A stretch of DNA of 64,000 bases, taken from the NCBI RefSeq assembly GCF_030269905.1, contig NZ_BSVC01000003.1, forward strand, positions 124,001 through 188,000. The letters run 5' to 3'. The DNA comes from Pelosinus sp. IPA-1 (GTDB lineage Bacteria > Bacillota > Negativicutes > DSM-13327). Made by a program: the position numbers and the translations under genes. Positions 1 through 9,588 of this stretch are shown here, piece after piece; the first letter of the stretch is position 1; each line of letters starts with the position of its first letter. The notes under the pieces were generated by a model. The model was not told the origin of the DNA. It saw only the letters and a list, made by a program, of their open reading frames with translations, and did no database searches.

Positions 1-912
1 TCTAACTATTTGGCGACAAAAGGCATTACAGCTTTTGTACCTACGACAGTAACTGATGAACTGCCTAAGATCAAAAGGGCATTGGCTAATGTAAATGCTT
101 GTATGGGAGAGGTTGAGGGAGCCCAAATATTAGGTTCTTATGTAGAAGGGCCGTATATTACGCCAGAACATAGGGGTGCCCATCCGGAAAAGTTGATTCG
201 TGAAATTCGTCTGACAGAAATGGAAGAATTAATTGTTGCCTCAGGAAATACGGTGAGAACTGTTGCTTTGGCTCCTGAGAAACAAAATTCTCTGGCTCTT
301 ATTAAATACTTACATCAGGTGGGCACTCATGTGGCCATTGGACATACTAGTGCTACTTATGAAGAAGTGCAGCAGGCAGCTGAGGCTGGGGCTAATATTG
401 CAGTACACACCTATAATGGCATGCGGGGTCTTCATCATCAAGAGCCGGGAACATTAGGGGCAGTATTGGTAAACGATAAGATTTATACAGAATTAATTGC
501 TGATTTTACTCATGCCCATCCAGCAGCAATGGAAATTCTTTTGCGCTGTAAACCTAAGGATAAGGTTATTTTAATTAGTGATGCTATAGAGGCTACTGGT
601 TTGCCAGATGGGAAATATATGTTGGGCACGTTACAGATAGTTGTGAAAAAGGGCATTGCACGGACGGAAAGTGGGTCTTTGGCTGGTAGTACTACTAATT
701 TATTGCAGTGCGTTCAGGGATTAATTGAGAAAATGGCGGTTCCACCTTTGTCTGCAGTGCATATGGCTTCTCTCAATCCTAGTAAACTTCTGGGGGTGGA
801 CTCTATCATAGGAAGCATTAAACGTGGCAAACAGGCCGATTTTGTAGTGGTAGATAATAATTTTGAGGTTGTGATGACTGTGGTAAAAGGTAAAGTAGTT
901 TACCAGAGATAG
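1..912 (+). CDS. nagA: N-acetylglucosamine/galactosamine-6-phosphate deacetylase, 5'-truncated by window edge
   Basis: Amidohydrolase that removes the acetyl group from GlcNAc-6-P or GalNAc-6-P in the cytoplasm. The reading frame is open to the first base of the window, and about 80 residues of a usual ~380-residue NagA/AgaA are missing, so the true start lies upstream. Seen: the EGPYITPEHRGAH segment, the metal/substrate histidine stretch GHTSATYEE followed by HTYNGM, and the catalytic aspartate in LISDAIEATG. It is followed at 32 bp by kbaY and then by kbaZ and agaS. In enterobacteria these genes belong to GalNAc catabolism, so AgaA (GalNAc-6-P) specificity is more likely than NagA; that is inferred from context. 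A TTG codon at 10 is not a credible start. Confidence 0.9.
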   Translation, partial: SNYLATKGITAFVPTTVTDELPKIKRALANVNACMGEVEGAQILGSYVEGPYITPEHRGAHPEKLIREIRLTEMEELIVASGNTVRTVALAPEKQNSLALIKYLHQVGTHVAIGHTSATYEEVQQAAEAGANIAVHTYNGMRGLHHQEPGTLGAVLVNDKIYTELIADFTHAHPAAMEILLRCKPKDKVILISDAIEATGLPDGKYMLGTLQIVVKKGIARTESGSLAGSTTNLLQCVQGLIEKMAVPPLSAVHMASLNPSKLLGVDSIIGSIKRGKQADFVVVDNNFEVVMTVVKGKVVYQR

Positions 913-932
913 GCAATACATTTTACTTGTAG

Positions 933-1802
<870 letters not shown>

Positions 1803-1937
1803 TTATCATTATACTTTGAATAATCATTGGGCAAAGGTTGATAAAAATGCTCCGGGAGAGAAAGGAGTTGATGCCGGCTTAGTGTGACTAGTAAATAGGG
1901 TGAAGATGGTAGGTAAAAAAGTATAAGGGATGGTTAT

Positions 1938-3251
1938 GTGTGTAGTAAACATTATTTGAAAGCATTGGTAGAACAGCAAAAAAAGGGAGTTCCTCGTGGT
2001 ATTTATTCGGCTTGTAGTGCCAATGAATATGTAATTGAAGCGGTGATGGAACGTGCATTAAAAGATAACGAATATATTCTTATTGAGGCAACCGCTAACC
2101 AAGTCAATCAGTTTGGTGGATATACAGGTATGAAACCGGCGGATTTTCGTGATTTTGTATATTCCTTAGCCAGAAAGGTCAATTTTCCTGTGGATAAAAT
2201 AATTCTTGGTGGTGATCATTTAGGGCCCTTAACTTGGAAAAATGAGCCGGCAGCTTCAGCTATGCAAAAATCTCAAGAATTGATAAAGCAGTATGTTATG
2301 GCTGGGTTTAATAAGATCCATATCGATACTAGCATGAATTTGGCTGATGATCCTCAAAACTGTCAAATTGATACAGCTGTGATTGCCGAAAGAGGAGCTA
2401 TGTTGTGTAAAGAATCCGAAATAGCCTTTGCAAAGTTGCAAGCGGTTAATCCTAGGGCAGTGCATCCTGTATATATTGTGGGCAGCGAGGTACCTATACC
2501 AGGAGGTAGCCAAGAAGCGGAAGAAGGTCTTCACATTACCAAAGCTTTGGATTTTGAGAATACAGTGGCTGCTTTTAAAGAGGCCTTTCAACTCCATGGC
2601 CTTGCTAATGCTTGGAATAATGTTATTGGGGTAGTTGTGCAGCCGGGTGTAGAATTTGGCGATGAAACCATACATGAATATAGCCGCTCAGCTGCTCAGG
2701 AACTTACCCAAGCTTTGAAGAAATATCCGGGAATTATATTTGAAGGGCATTCGACTGATTACCAAACACCCCAGGCGCTAAAAGAAATGGTGGAAGATGG
2801 AATTGCCATTTTGAAAGTAGGTCCTGCATTAACGTTTGCCATGAGAGAGGGGCTATTTGCCTTACGTCACATGGAAGCTGAATTGTTTCGGTATAGGCCG
2901 GAAATCGAACAGTCTCAGTTCATAGAAGTATTGGACTCATTTATGGTTCGCAATCCCGAAAACTGGAGAATGCATTACTATGGAGATTCGGCTAAAATTC
3001 GATATGCCAGAAAATACAGTTTTTCTGATCGATGCAGATATTATGTACCAGTGCCCGAGGTTAAGGACTCAATTAACAGGCTGGTCATGAATTTAAGTTC
3101 AGTTGATATTCCATTAACGCTGATAAATCAGTTTATGCCAATTCAATATAATAAAATTCGCAGTGGCTTATTGAAGAAGGACCCAGAAAATCTGCTGAAA
3201 GATCGCATCATCAACTGCATAGATGATTATATGTATGCTACAAAATTATAG
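1938..3251 (+). CDS. kbaZ: D-tagatose-1,6-bisphosphate aldolase, KbaZ/GatZ subunit
   Basis: Non-catalytic partner that stabilises and activates the KbaY aldolase. The 437 residues carry the hallmarks of the KbaZ/GatZ family: IEATANQVNQFGGYTGM, LGGDHLGP, KIHIDTSM, VPIPGG, VVQPGVEFGDE, EGHSTDYQTP and LKVGPALTFAMREGLF. The GTG start is chosen because an ATG two bases upstream is in another frame and stops after seven codons; AAGGGA lies about 10 bases upstream. It follows kbaY and precedes agaS, so one operon is likely. Length is normal for the family. Confidence 0.93.
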   Translation: MCSKHYLKALVEQQKKGVPRGIYSACSANEYVIEAVMERALKDNEYILIEATANQVNQFGGYTGMKPADFRDFVYSLARKVNFPVDKIILGGDHLGPLTWKNEPAASAMQKSQELIKQYVMAGFNKIHIDTSMNLADDPQNCQIDTAVIAERGAMLCKESEIAFAKLQAVNPRAVHPVYIVGSEVPIPGGSQEAEEGLHITKALDFENTVAAFKEAFQLHGLANAWNNVIGVVVQPGVEFGDETIHEYSRSAAQELTQALKKYPGIIFEGHSTDYQTPQALKEMVEDGIAILKVGPALTFAMREGLFALRHMEAELFRYRPEIEQSQFIEVLDSFMVRNPENWRMHYYGDSAKIRYARKYSFSDRCRYYVPVPEVKDSINRLVMNLSSVDIPLTLINQFMPIQYNKIRSGLLKKDPENLLKDRIINCIDDYMYATKL

Positions 3252-3312
3252 GGCCAACAACCAACGATTAATAATCTTATACATTACATAATAAAAAAGA
3301 GGAGTGAATATT

Positions 3313-4461
3313 GTGAGCAAGTTGTTAGGTTTTACTGAAAATGAAGCAGTAAATAAAAAAATGGAAAATACCATTCGTGAAATCTCACGTCAACCAAATG
3401 TATGGAAAGCAATATATGATAAGGTATTAATGAGAAAAAAAGAAATTGAAAGCTTTATGGAAAAGATAGATAAAAGCACTAGAATCATTTTTACAGGTGC
3501 GGGCAGCTCTGGTTTTGTAGGCGATTCATTAGCGCCAGCTGTTAGAGAAGAATTAGGTTATCATCATATTGAATCAATACATACGACAGATATTGTTGCA
3601 AATCCATCACAATATTTAGTAAAGGATGCTAAAACATTATTGATATCCTTTGGTAGGTCGGGGGATAGTCCCGAAAGTATTGCAGCGATTGAAATTGCTG
3701 AAAATAATATTAAGGACTTATTCCACATTATTATAACTTGCAACTCCCAAGGAAAATTAGCGAGTTTCAATAATGAAAGGACAATAAACTTTGTTTTTGA
3801 CGAAGCTGGTGATAAAGGGTTTGCAATGACTAGTAGTGTCACAGGAATGATGCTGGCAGCATATAGCATTTTAAATATTGCAAAAGATGTGAGTGGTGAT
3901 GTTGCAAAAATTGTAGCTTATACCGAAGAACTGATCAATACTAAATATCCTATCATATTTGATTCGTACAAAAATGGTGTAGATAGACTGGTTGTTTTGG
4001 GGGCCGGTAATTTACTTGGCGCGGCTAAGGAATCAGCATTAAAATTGCTCGAATTGACAGCCGGCAAAATAATATCTCGCTATGATACACCAATGGGATT
4101 TCGCCATGGACCTAAAGCGATGCTAACACCCAATACGACTATTTTATATTTTGTATCAAACAACGAGTACACACAGAAATATGATCTAGATATGTTAAAA
4201 GAACTGTCACAGGCTAGCAAATATAATTTAATAGCTGTTTCGGACAAATATGATGCTGATATTGAAAAACATGCTGACGTTTATATATTTAATTCGAACA
4301 TGGAAAATTTAGATGAAGCTTTTACACCATATGTTTCACTTGTAATTGCCCAACTTTATGCATTGTTTGCTTCAGTTCAATTAAACTGCACACCTGATAA
4401 TCCGTTTCCTAGTGGTGAGGTGAACAAGATTGTACAAGGTGTATCAATATATAATTCATAG
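3313..4461 (+). CDS. agaS: AgaS-type SIS-domain galactosamine-6-phosphate deaminase/isomerase
   Basis: Converts galactosamine-6-phosphate to tagatose-6-phosphate, the step between the deacetylase and the KbaYZ aldolase. Two tandem SIS (sugar isomerase) domains are visible: FTGAGSSGFVGDSLAPA and SFGRSGDSPESIA in the first, and VLGAGNLLGAAKESALKLLELTAG with GFRHGPKAM in the second. The GTG at 3313 has GAGGAG 8 bases upstream; the earlier in-frame GTG at 3304 overlaps that ribosome binding site and is unlikely. The protein is about 382 residues, normal for AgaS. The tagatose-6-phosphate kinase and a complete PTS are not in the window. Confidence 0.92.
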   Translation: MSKLLGFTENEAVNKKMENTIREISRQPNVWKAIYDKVLMRKKEIESFMEKIDKSTRIIFTGAGSSGFVGDSLAPAVREELGYHHIESIHTTDIVANPSQYLVKDAKTLLISFGRSGDSPESIAAIEIAENNIKDLFHIIITCNSQGKLASFNNERTINFVFDEAGDKGFAMTSSVTGMMLAAYSILNIAKDVSGDVAKIVAYTEELINTKYPIIFDSYKNGVDRLVVLGAGNLLGAAKESALKLLELTAGKIISRYDTPMGFRHGPKAMLTPNTTILYFVSNNEYTQKYDLDMLKELSQASKYNLIAVSDKYDADIEKHADVYIFNSNMENLDEAFTPYVSLVIAQLYALFASVQLNCTPDNPFPSGEVNKIVQGVSIYNS

Positions 4462-4566
4462 ATCATCAACGCACAGTGATGTTGCCCATCATCAGTACAA
4501 AATCCTCGTACAAGAGCAGGGGTGAGGAAACTTTAGAATCTTAGCATGATTTGTGCAAGAATTGAA

Positions 4567-4615
4567 AATCCACCAGCTAGCATTCTATGAAGTATATAAT
4601 GTTAGCTGGTGGATT
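4567..4615. terminator. 18-bp stem-loop downstream of agaS
   Basis: Inverted repeat with arms at 4567-4584 and 4598-4615, one G-T wobble and a 13-nt loop. The following bases are AT-rich but not a clean U-tract, so it may be a terminator or an mRNA 3'-end stabiliser separating agaS from the PTS stub. Confidence 0.6.
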
Positions 4616-4643
4616 CAATATCATATGAGAAGGGGGCAATAAC

Positions 4644-4805
4644 ATGAAAGAACCTAATATTTCATTAACCAGAATAGATAATCTTCTTGTACATGGGCAA
4701 GTAGGTGTGACTTGGACTACCGCGTTGGGAGCAAATTTGATTGTAGTTGTAGATGACTTAGTTGCTCAAGAACCAAGACTTCCGAATACCCAATATTTTT
4801 ATTAG
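4644..4805 (+). pseudogene. PTS mannose/sorbose/GalNAc-family EIIB, truncated (AgaV/ManX-like)
   Basis: A 53-codon frame with a good GGGGG ribosome binding site and the exact N-terminus of the mannose-family EIIB domain: NISLTRIDNLLVHGQVGVTW, where the histidine in VHGQV is the phosphorylation site, then ANLIVVVDDLVAQEP. Family members have about 155-165 residues. Here the frame loses similarity after PRLPNTQY and stops. The next 120 bp, up to the hairpin, show no recognisable EIIC, EIID or EIIA domain. It probably marks the deleted transport half of the amino-sugar operon. A functional 53-residue protein is unlikely because the domain fold is incomplete. Confidence 0.8.
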
Positions 4806-4930
4806 AGGTGAAATTCATTGCCGAAGGAGATTTCTCCTAATAGTAAAGTTTAAGTACTTTATGGTGGCGGGAAAATGAATATGATGAAGAATCAGCATGA
4901 TCAATGAGTTTGCTGATGATTTAGTTTTAC

Positions 4931-4967
4931 AGCTGCCACTGCGAATTGTTTTCGTTATGTGGCAGCT
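4931..4967. terminator. Bidirectional terminator between PTS stub and LysR gene
   Basis: Perfect 9-bp inverted repeat AGCTGCCAC / GTGGCAGCT with a 19-nt loop, followed on the plus strand by TCTTTTATT. It serves the converging plus-strand remnant and the minus-strand LysR gene. Confidence 0.65.
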
Positions 4968-4974
4968 TCTTTTA

Positions 4975-5910
4975 TTATGTTTTAGGCAAGGCCTTGTCTA
5001 GGACCGATTGAACGGTTTTCTTTGTAATGCGGATAAAGGCCTGCTCGTATTTTGTTAAATACTTGCCTTTCCGATAGACCACAGCCAGGGTGCGAGTAAA
5101 GGACGGTTCAGCGGTAAAGAGACGCACTGGTCTGTTGACATTGCTGTTTAGCTGGCTTATGGAAAGGGTGGAAAAAGTAAAACCAGTGCCGATGGAAGCA
5201 AGATTATGTGCCGTTTGGGAGCTTCTCGTTTCCAAAACGATGCGTGGCTGATAACCGGCCTGTAAAAATAGGCTGTCGGCAATACGGCGCAAAGCTTGCC
5301 CTTGCTGAAGCAAAACAAAGGGTTCGTGCTCCAATTCAGACAAATTTAAAGAAACTAGTGCATCATCGTCTCCTAAACCATTCGTCAGCGGGTGGGTGGG
5401 CGGCGCGACGATTAGCAATTTTTCTTCCATTAAAATTTCATGTGAGAAGCCTTCGCTTCTAATTGGCAACGAGAGAATGGTGAGGTCTGTTACGCCCTGG
5501 TTCATCCATTCCTCTAGGTTGGCCGAGGTGCCTTCATGCAAGGTCAAGTCGATTTTAGGGAAAAGTGCGCGGAATGCAGGCAGTATAATCGGGAGGATAT
5601 AGGCGCTGCGCACAGGTGAGATTCCGAGAGCGAGGCGCCCACTGTTTTCTTCGGAGAAGTCTTTCATTTGCTGCAGCAGGTTACTGTCCAGTTGCAACAT
5701 TTGCCGGGCTACTTGTGCGAACTGTTCACCAGCGTAAGTAAGCTTAATTGGTGTTGATTTACGGTCAAATAGCTGGATGCCAATCTGATTTTCAAGTTTT
5801 TGAATATACTGGCTTAAATGAGGTTGAGCAATATAGAGCTTTTCTGCCGCGCGGGAAAAGCTTTTTTCTTCTGCGACCATCAACATATAGCGCAATTGAC
5901 GTAATTCCAT
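4975..5910 (-). CDS. LysR-family regulator, divergent from citDEF
   Basis: Transcription factor of 311 residues. The N-terminal winged helix-turn-helix is clear (MELRQLRYMLMVAEEKSF, then AAEKLYIAQPHLSQYIQKLE), followed by the effector-binding domain from about residue 90. The ATG has AAGGAGG 7 bases upstream. It is transcribed away from citD with a 137-bp shared promoter region, the classic LysR arrangement, so it most likely controls citDEF and senses a substrate or product of that pathway. The effector cannot be read from the sequence. Confidence 0.9.
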   Translation of the reverse strand: MELRQLRYMLMVAEEKSFSRAAEKLYIAQPHLSQYIQKLENQIGIQLFDRKSTPIKLTYAGEQFAQVARQMLQLDSNLLQQMKDFSEENSGRLALGISPVRSAYILPIILPAFRALFPKIDLTLHEGTSANLEEWMNQGVTDLTILSLPIRSEGFSHEILMEEKLLIVAPPTHPLTNGLGDDDALVSLNLSELEHEPFVLLQQGQALRRIADSLFLQAGYQPRIVLETRSSQTAHNLASIGTGFTFSTLSISQLNSNVNRPVRLFTAEPSFTRTLAVVYRKGKYLTKYEQAFIRITKKTVQSVLDKALPKT

Positions 5911-5924
5911 GGCAAAGCCTCCTT

Positions 5925-5993
5925 TATACCTAAAAACGTATAACTATTATACCTATTATAATATTAGACTTATGATTTTGCCTATATTATAAT
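5925..5993 (+). promoter_or_regulatory. Candidate LysR operator and citDEF promoter
   Basis: A dyad TATAC-N8-GTATA (5925-5929 / 5938-5942) lies just upstream of the LysR start codon and could be its autoregulatory and activator site. A TATAAT box at 5988-5993 lies 54 bp before the citD start. No good -35 box is found 17 bp upstream, as expected for an activator-dependent promoter. Confidence 0.5.
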
Positions 5994-6047
5994 TTGCTTG
6001 TTGGTGAAATAGAGCGAATATACGTAAATTTGTTAGGAGGAATTCTT

Positions 6048-6323
6048 TTGAAAACCATTCAAAAAGAAGCGACTGTCGGTTTTGAAGAAAAAAACGATGC
6101 ATTGGTTACTGTCAGCCCTTTGACAGCAGGACAAGGAATTACCGTTGAACTTGTTTCTTCTGTGAAACGCCAGTATGGTCAACACCTAGAAGATTTGATT
6201 GTGGCGACAGTCAATGAAGTGGGTTATACCGACGTCCATGTAAAAGTAATAGATAAAGGGGCTTGGGATTATGCGTTGAAGGCGCGTATCGTAGCTGCCT
6301 TATATAGGGGGAACGCTGCATGA
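6048..6323 (+). CDS. citD: Citrate lyase-type acyl carrier protein (gamma subunit) lacking the prosthetic-group serine
   Basis: Small subunit that normally carries the phosphoribosyl-dephospho-CoA arm of citrate lyase on a serine. The TTG start is picked because AGGAGG precedes it by 7 bases, giving 91 residues against about 98 for the family. The family C-terminus is clear (SSVKRQYG, DKGAWDYALKARIVAAL). In enterobacterial CitD the modified residue is Ser14 in the context LESGD. Here the aligned segment is GFEEKNDALV, with lysine at that place and no serine nearby. It overlaps citE by 4 bp. None of the maturation genes citC, citG or citX is present in the window. Either the complex works on free CoA esters, or this subunit is structural. 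Confidence 0.85.
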   Translation: MKTIQKEATVGFEEKNDALVTVSPLTAGQGITVELVSSVKRQYGQHLEDLIVATVNEVGYTDVHVKVIDKGAWDYALKARIVAALYRGNAA

Positions 6324-7234
6324 ATCAGGATGTAAAATCAAGACTCAGACGTACAATGATGTTTGTGCCTGGCAATAGCCCAAAAATGATTAACAATGCG
6401 GACCTTTATGGTGCCGATACAATCATGTTTGACGTGGAGGATTCCATATCCGTATCGCAAAAAGACGCAGCCCGACTCATGGTCAAATATGCCCTTAAGG
6501 CAATACCATTTAGCTGCGAAACGGCGGTGCGCGTCAACCATGTGACCCAGACTCCCTTTGGCATCGATGACTTGAAAGCCATTTTGCCCTCTAAGCCCGA
6601 CTTGATTCGTTTGCCGAAAACCGAATCTGTCGATGAAGTCCGCTTGGTAACCAAGATGATTAAGGAAGTGGAACAGAGGGAAGGCTTTCCGGAAGGCTCC
6701 ATCAATATCATTTGCGCCATTGAGAGCGTCAGAGGTCTCTATGAAGTACGTGCCATTGCTAAGGAGCCGCGTGTCATAGCGATTGCCTTGGGGGGAGAGG
6801 ACTTCATTGCCGACTTAAGGACGCAGCGGACCCAACGAGGAATTGAATTTTATCATGCCCGTTCCGAAATCCTTATGGCAGCCCGTGATGCTGGTATCCA
6901 GGCAATGGATACTGTATATGCTGATGTGGCGAATTTAGAGGGATTCCGTCAGGAAGTAACGGACATCAAGGATATGGGGTTCGATGGAAAATCCGTGGTT
7001 CATCCCACTCAAATCGGCATTGTTCATGAAATCTATACGCCAACGGAAAAACAAATTGCTCATGCCGTGAAGGTACTAGCCTGTTATAAAGATGCTGTAG
7101 AGAACAACAAAGGAGTAATAACAGTTGACGGAAAAATGATTGATGGACCAATTGTTGTTCGTGCGGAACGTATTGTAGCACAAGCAAAAGCGGCGGGTAT
7201 TCTTACCGAGGAGGGATGCAAAGATGAAAAATAA
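6320..7234 (+). CDS. citE: Citrate lyase-type beta subunit (citryl/citramalyl thioester lyase)
   Basis: Cleaves the 3-hydroxy-acyl thioester (citryl- or related) to acetyl thioester and a keto acid. The 304 residues follow the CitE/HpcH-aldolase TIM-barrel pattern: RRTMMFVPGNSPKM at the N-terminus, DTIMFDVEDSIS for metal binding, IRLPKTES, ICAIESVRGLYEV, ALGGEDF and KSVVHPTQI. The ATG overlaps the citD stop (ATGA), and the gene end overlaps citF by 11 bp, indicating translational coupling. CoA-dependent CitE-like lyases such as citramalyl-CoA lyase belong to the same family, so the substrate is open, especially given the odd CitD. Confidence 0.9.
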   Translation: MNQDVKSRLRRTMMFVPGNSPKMINNADLYGADTIMFDVEDSISVSQKDAARLMVKYALKAIPFSCETAVRVNHVTQTPFGIDDLKAILPSKPDLIRLPKTESVDEVRLVTKMIKEVEQREGFPEGSINIICAIESVRGLYEVRAIAKEPRVIAIALGGEDFIADLRTQRTQRGIEFYHARSEILMAARDAGIQAMDTVYADVANLEGFRQEVTDIKDMGFDGKSVVHPTQIGIVHEIYTPTEKQIAHAVKVLACYKDAVENNKGVITVDGKMIDGPIVVRAERIVAQAKAAGILTEEGCKDEK

Positions 7235-8780
7235 AGCAGGACGTGAGCTACCGAATCACATTTATGGACTGAAAGCGTATCGGCCATACGAGGGGCTGTT
7301 TGTCAATCCTCCGGAGCCAGTGCCTATGGCGGGCAGAACGCTGCGCGTTGGACGGCCTAGCAGCAATAAAGTATTGCCCTCGTTGATAGAAGCAGTGGAA
7401 GCCACCGGCCTAAGAGACGGCATGACCATATCCTTTCATCACCATTTTCGCAATGGCGACTACGTTAACAAATTAGTGATGACGGCCATTGCCGCCAAAG
7501 GCATTAAAGACATTACCATTGCGACCAGCTCCCTTAATGATTGTCACGATTTTCTCATTGATTACATTGAAGATGGCACGATTACGGCTTTAGAGACGAG
7601 CGGTTTGCGGGGCAAACTCGGTGCTTATCTGACTAAGAATCCCGGCAAATTGAAGCGACCGGTTATCGTTCGTTCTCACGGTGGACGGGCAAGAGCTATT
7701 GAGGCGGGCGAAGTGAAAATCGATGTGGCCTTTATGGGGGTGCCGACATGCGACCGCTTTGGCAATGCTACGGGCCGCCTAGGTAAATCAGCTTGCGGTT
7801 CCCTCGGGTATGCCATGCTCGATTCTCGCTTTGCTGAACAGGTTGTATTGGTGACGGATAACCTGATCGATGGCTATGTCTTCCCCTATAGCATTCCTCA
7901 GACTGATGTCAACTATATTGTTGCGGTGGAAGCAATCGGTGATCCGGAAGGTATTGCTTCCGGCATCCTGAAAATTACCAAAAATCCGATTCAATTGCTG
8001 CTGGCCGAAGCGGCAGCCAAAGTTATCGAACACTCAGGTTACTTTAAAAATGGCTACTCAATCCAAATGGGCGGTGGTGGTTCGGCCTTAGCGGTGGGCC
8101 GCTTTATCCGTGAGAAGATGCTCAAACAAGAGATCAAAGGCAGCTTTGGCGTCGGCGGCGTAACAGGCCTATTCGCTCAAATGCTGGAAGAAGGGTTGTT
8201 TGAAATTTGCTACGATACTCAAACATTTGATACAACGGCGATTCAGTCCTTGCGGGAAAATCCCCGCCATGTGGAAATATCGTCTTCATTCTATGCTAAC
8301 CCCTGGAGCCCTGGCCCGATCATTAATGATCTGGACGTTGTTATTTTGGGTGCGACGGAAGTCGATCTCGATTTCAATGTTAATGTGATTACTAACTCTA
8401 ATGGCCTATTGATGGGCGCCTCTGGCGGTCACTCCGATATTGCTGCTGCATCCAAGTTGGCGATTATTGTCATGCCACTTATCCGGGGCCGGTTACCTAT
8501 GGTGCGTGACCGAGTGCAAAACATCGTCACGCCGGGGGAAAGCATCGACGTGGTGGTGACGGACCGTGGTATTGCCGTCAATCCGCGCCGACAAGATCTC
8601 ATTGATAATCTACGTAAGAGTGGGCTCAAGATCATGACGATCGAAGAACTACAAGAGGTGGCACATAAACTTGTTGGAAAACCACAGGAAATTGTCTTGA
8701 GCGAAGAAGATAAGGACATTGTCGCGATTGTTGAGTACCGCGATGGAACGCTTCTCGACGTAATCCGCAAGCCATTATAA
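7224..8780 (+). CDS. citF: Citrate lyase-type alpha subunit (acyl transferase)
   Basis: Exchanges acetyl for citryl (or citramalyl) on the carrier. The 518 residues show CitF landmarks: NHIYGLKAYRPYEGLF at the N-terminus, SFHHHFRNGDYV, RSHGGRARAIEAGE, FMGVPTCDRFGN, GGGGSALAV, NVITNSNGLLMGASGGHSD and IVTPGESIDVVVTDRGIAVNP. Length is usual for CitF. It overlaps citE. The operon appears to end here, and the next gene downstream is a decayed MerR gene, so lyase activation enzymes must be elsewhere if needed at all. Confidence 0.92.
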   Translation: MKNKAGRELPNHIYGLKAYRPYEGLFVNPPEPVPMAGRTLRVGRPSSNKVLPSLIEAVEATGLRDGMTISFHHHFRNGDYVNKLVMTAIAAKGIKDITIATSSLNDCHDFLIDYIEDGTITALETSGLRGKLGAYLTKNPGKLKRPVIVRSHGGRARAIEAGEVKIDVAFMGVPTCDRFGNATGRLGKSACGSLGYAMLDSRFAEQVVLVTDNLIDGYVFPYSIPQTDVNYIVAVEAIGDPEGIASGILKITKNPIQLLLAEAAAKVIEHSGYFKNGYSIQMGGGGSALAVGRFIREKMLKQEIKGSFGVGGVTGLFAQMLEEGLFEICYDTQTFDTTAIQSLRENPRHVEISSSFYANPWSPGPIINDLDVVILGATEVDLDFNVNVITNSNGLLMGASGGHSDIAAASKLAIIVMPLIRGRLPMVRDRVQNIVTPGESIDVVVTDRGIAVNPRRQDLIDNLRKSGLKIMTIEELQEVAHKLVGKPQEIVLSEEDKDIVAIVEYRDGTLLDVIRKPL

Positions 8781-8883
8781 AAGTAGGTAGTTTTTTAAGT
8801 AATGATTACCCATGTTTTAAAAAACAAGGAACTCTTTTGAAATTCAGCCATGTGTCATTGGCTTTTGAGAATGGAGTAAAGAT

Positions 8884-9160
8884 ATGATACCTACGATTGG
8901 TAGATTAGCGAGCAAGTTTAACCTGTCACGAAGTACGCTGCGCTATTATGATTCGATCGGCGTGTTATCTCCCATAAAGAGAGGCAAGGGGAATTACCGT
9001 ATATACTCGGAAGAAGATTGTAAGCGTTTAGAGCAGATTACCAATTATCGTCAAACAGGGCTTTCTCTTAAACAAATAAAAAAGATATTAGATAACAAAA
9101 ATGCATTGCTGCAGTAAGTTTGGAAGTTAAACTAGAAGAAATAAATTAAGAAATTTTACT
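8884..9160 (+). pseudogene. MerR-family regulator, frameshifted and truncated
   Basis: The first 77 codons encode a clear MerR DNA-binding domain (IGRLASKFNLSRSTLRYYDSIG, then YRIYSEEDCKRLEQI and LSLKQIKKIL) but stop right after NKNALLQ. Reading on in another frame gives VSLEVKLEEIN and then a stop, which continues the dimerisation helix expected of such regulators. So the gene carries a small indel near 9112 and further stops, and it runs into the hairpin element at 9161. A short DNA-binding protein might still be made, but the coiled coil and any sensor are lost. Confidence 0.75.
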
Positions 9161-9217
9161 AAAGAGAAGCTACCCATAAATCTACCTCATTGGTAGATTT
9201 ACAGGTAGTTTCTCTTT
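9161..9217. repeat. Interspersed hairpin element, copy 1 (partial)
   Basis: First of nine copies of an AAAGAGAAGCTACCCATAA..TAGTAGATT..GGGTAGCTTCTCTTT stem-loop. It keeps part of the right arm that follows the hairpin in other copies (TTTGGCGTAGCGGTAAAT, compare TTTGACATAACGATAAAAT), but no recognisable terminal repeats. It sits at the broken end of the MerR gene. Confidence 0.85.
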
Positions 9218-9239
9218 GGATTTGGCGTAGCGGTAAATG

Positions 9240-9487
9240 TGGATAATTTAAATTTAGCACCTAAGGTATTAGCATGGCGAGTCAAGCGAATCATCACCTG
9301 CCCTTGAACTTCACTTCGTGTGGCCGTGCAGCGCAAGCCTGCTGATGTGGCGCAGGCTAGGCAAGGAGGCGCGGCGAGGCGACCAAATCTACACCGCCAC
9401 GTTCTGTACCGAGGAGCCTTTCGGCAGCAAGGGAGCTGCGAACTCGTGACAGAAAAAATAAAAGGCCGCCTTAATGCGAAAGGCGGC
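9240..9487. other. GC-rich segment of unknown nature ending in a hairpin
   Basis: Visibly richer in G+C than the flanks, with several short GC palindromic stretches (for example GCCTGCTGATGTGGCGCAGGC) and no convincing reading frame on either strand. It ends in the inverted repeat GCCGCCTT / AAGGCGGC (9465-9472 / 9480-9487). Read on the minus strand this is followed by a T-rich run, so it would terminate a minus-strand transcript. It could be a remnant or an unrecognised RNA. Confidence 0.35.
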
Positions 9488-9544
9488 AGTGAGCCGTGAC
9501 AACATCCAAGGGGCAATTTTTTTTCTTCTAACACTGGAAAATTA

Positions 9545-9553
9545 TGCTATAAT
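9545..9553 (+). promoter_or_regulatory. Extended -10 promoter of the toxin gene
   Basis: TGCTATAAT, an extended -10 box (TGN directly before TATAAT), with no good -35. It places transcription start near 9560, about 55 nt before the toxin start codon. Confidence 0.65.
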
Positions 9554-9588
9554 AATCGTAACAGGTTGTCAAGGGACGGTTAGCCATA

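Noticed and set aside
1803-1937. A small gene between kbaY and kbaZ
   Set aside because: About 28 open codons without a start signal or recognised family; most likely debris or leader sequence.
4806-4930. Continuation of the PTS operon after the EIIB stub
   Set aside because: All frames break within a few codons and no EIIC, EIID or EIIA motif can be recognised.
9199-9534. 111-codon minus-strand frame near the toxin locus
   Set aside because: It runs through a repeat hairpin and a GC-rich non-coding segment, has no ribosome binding site and no recognisable domain.
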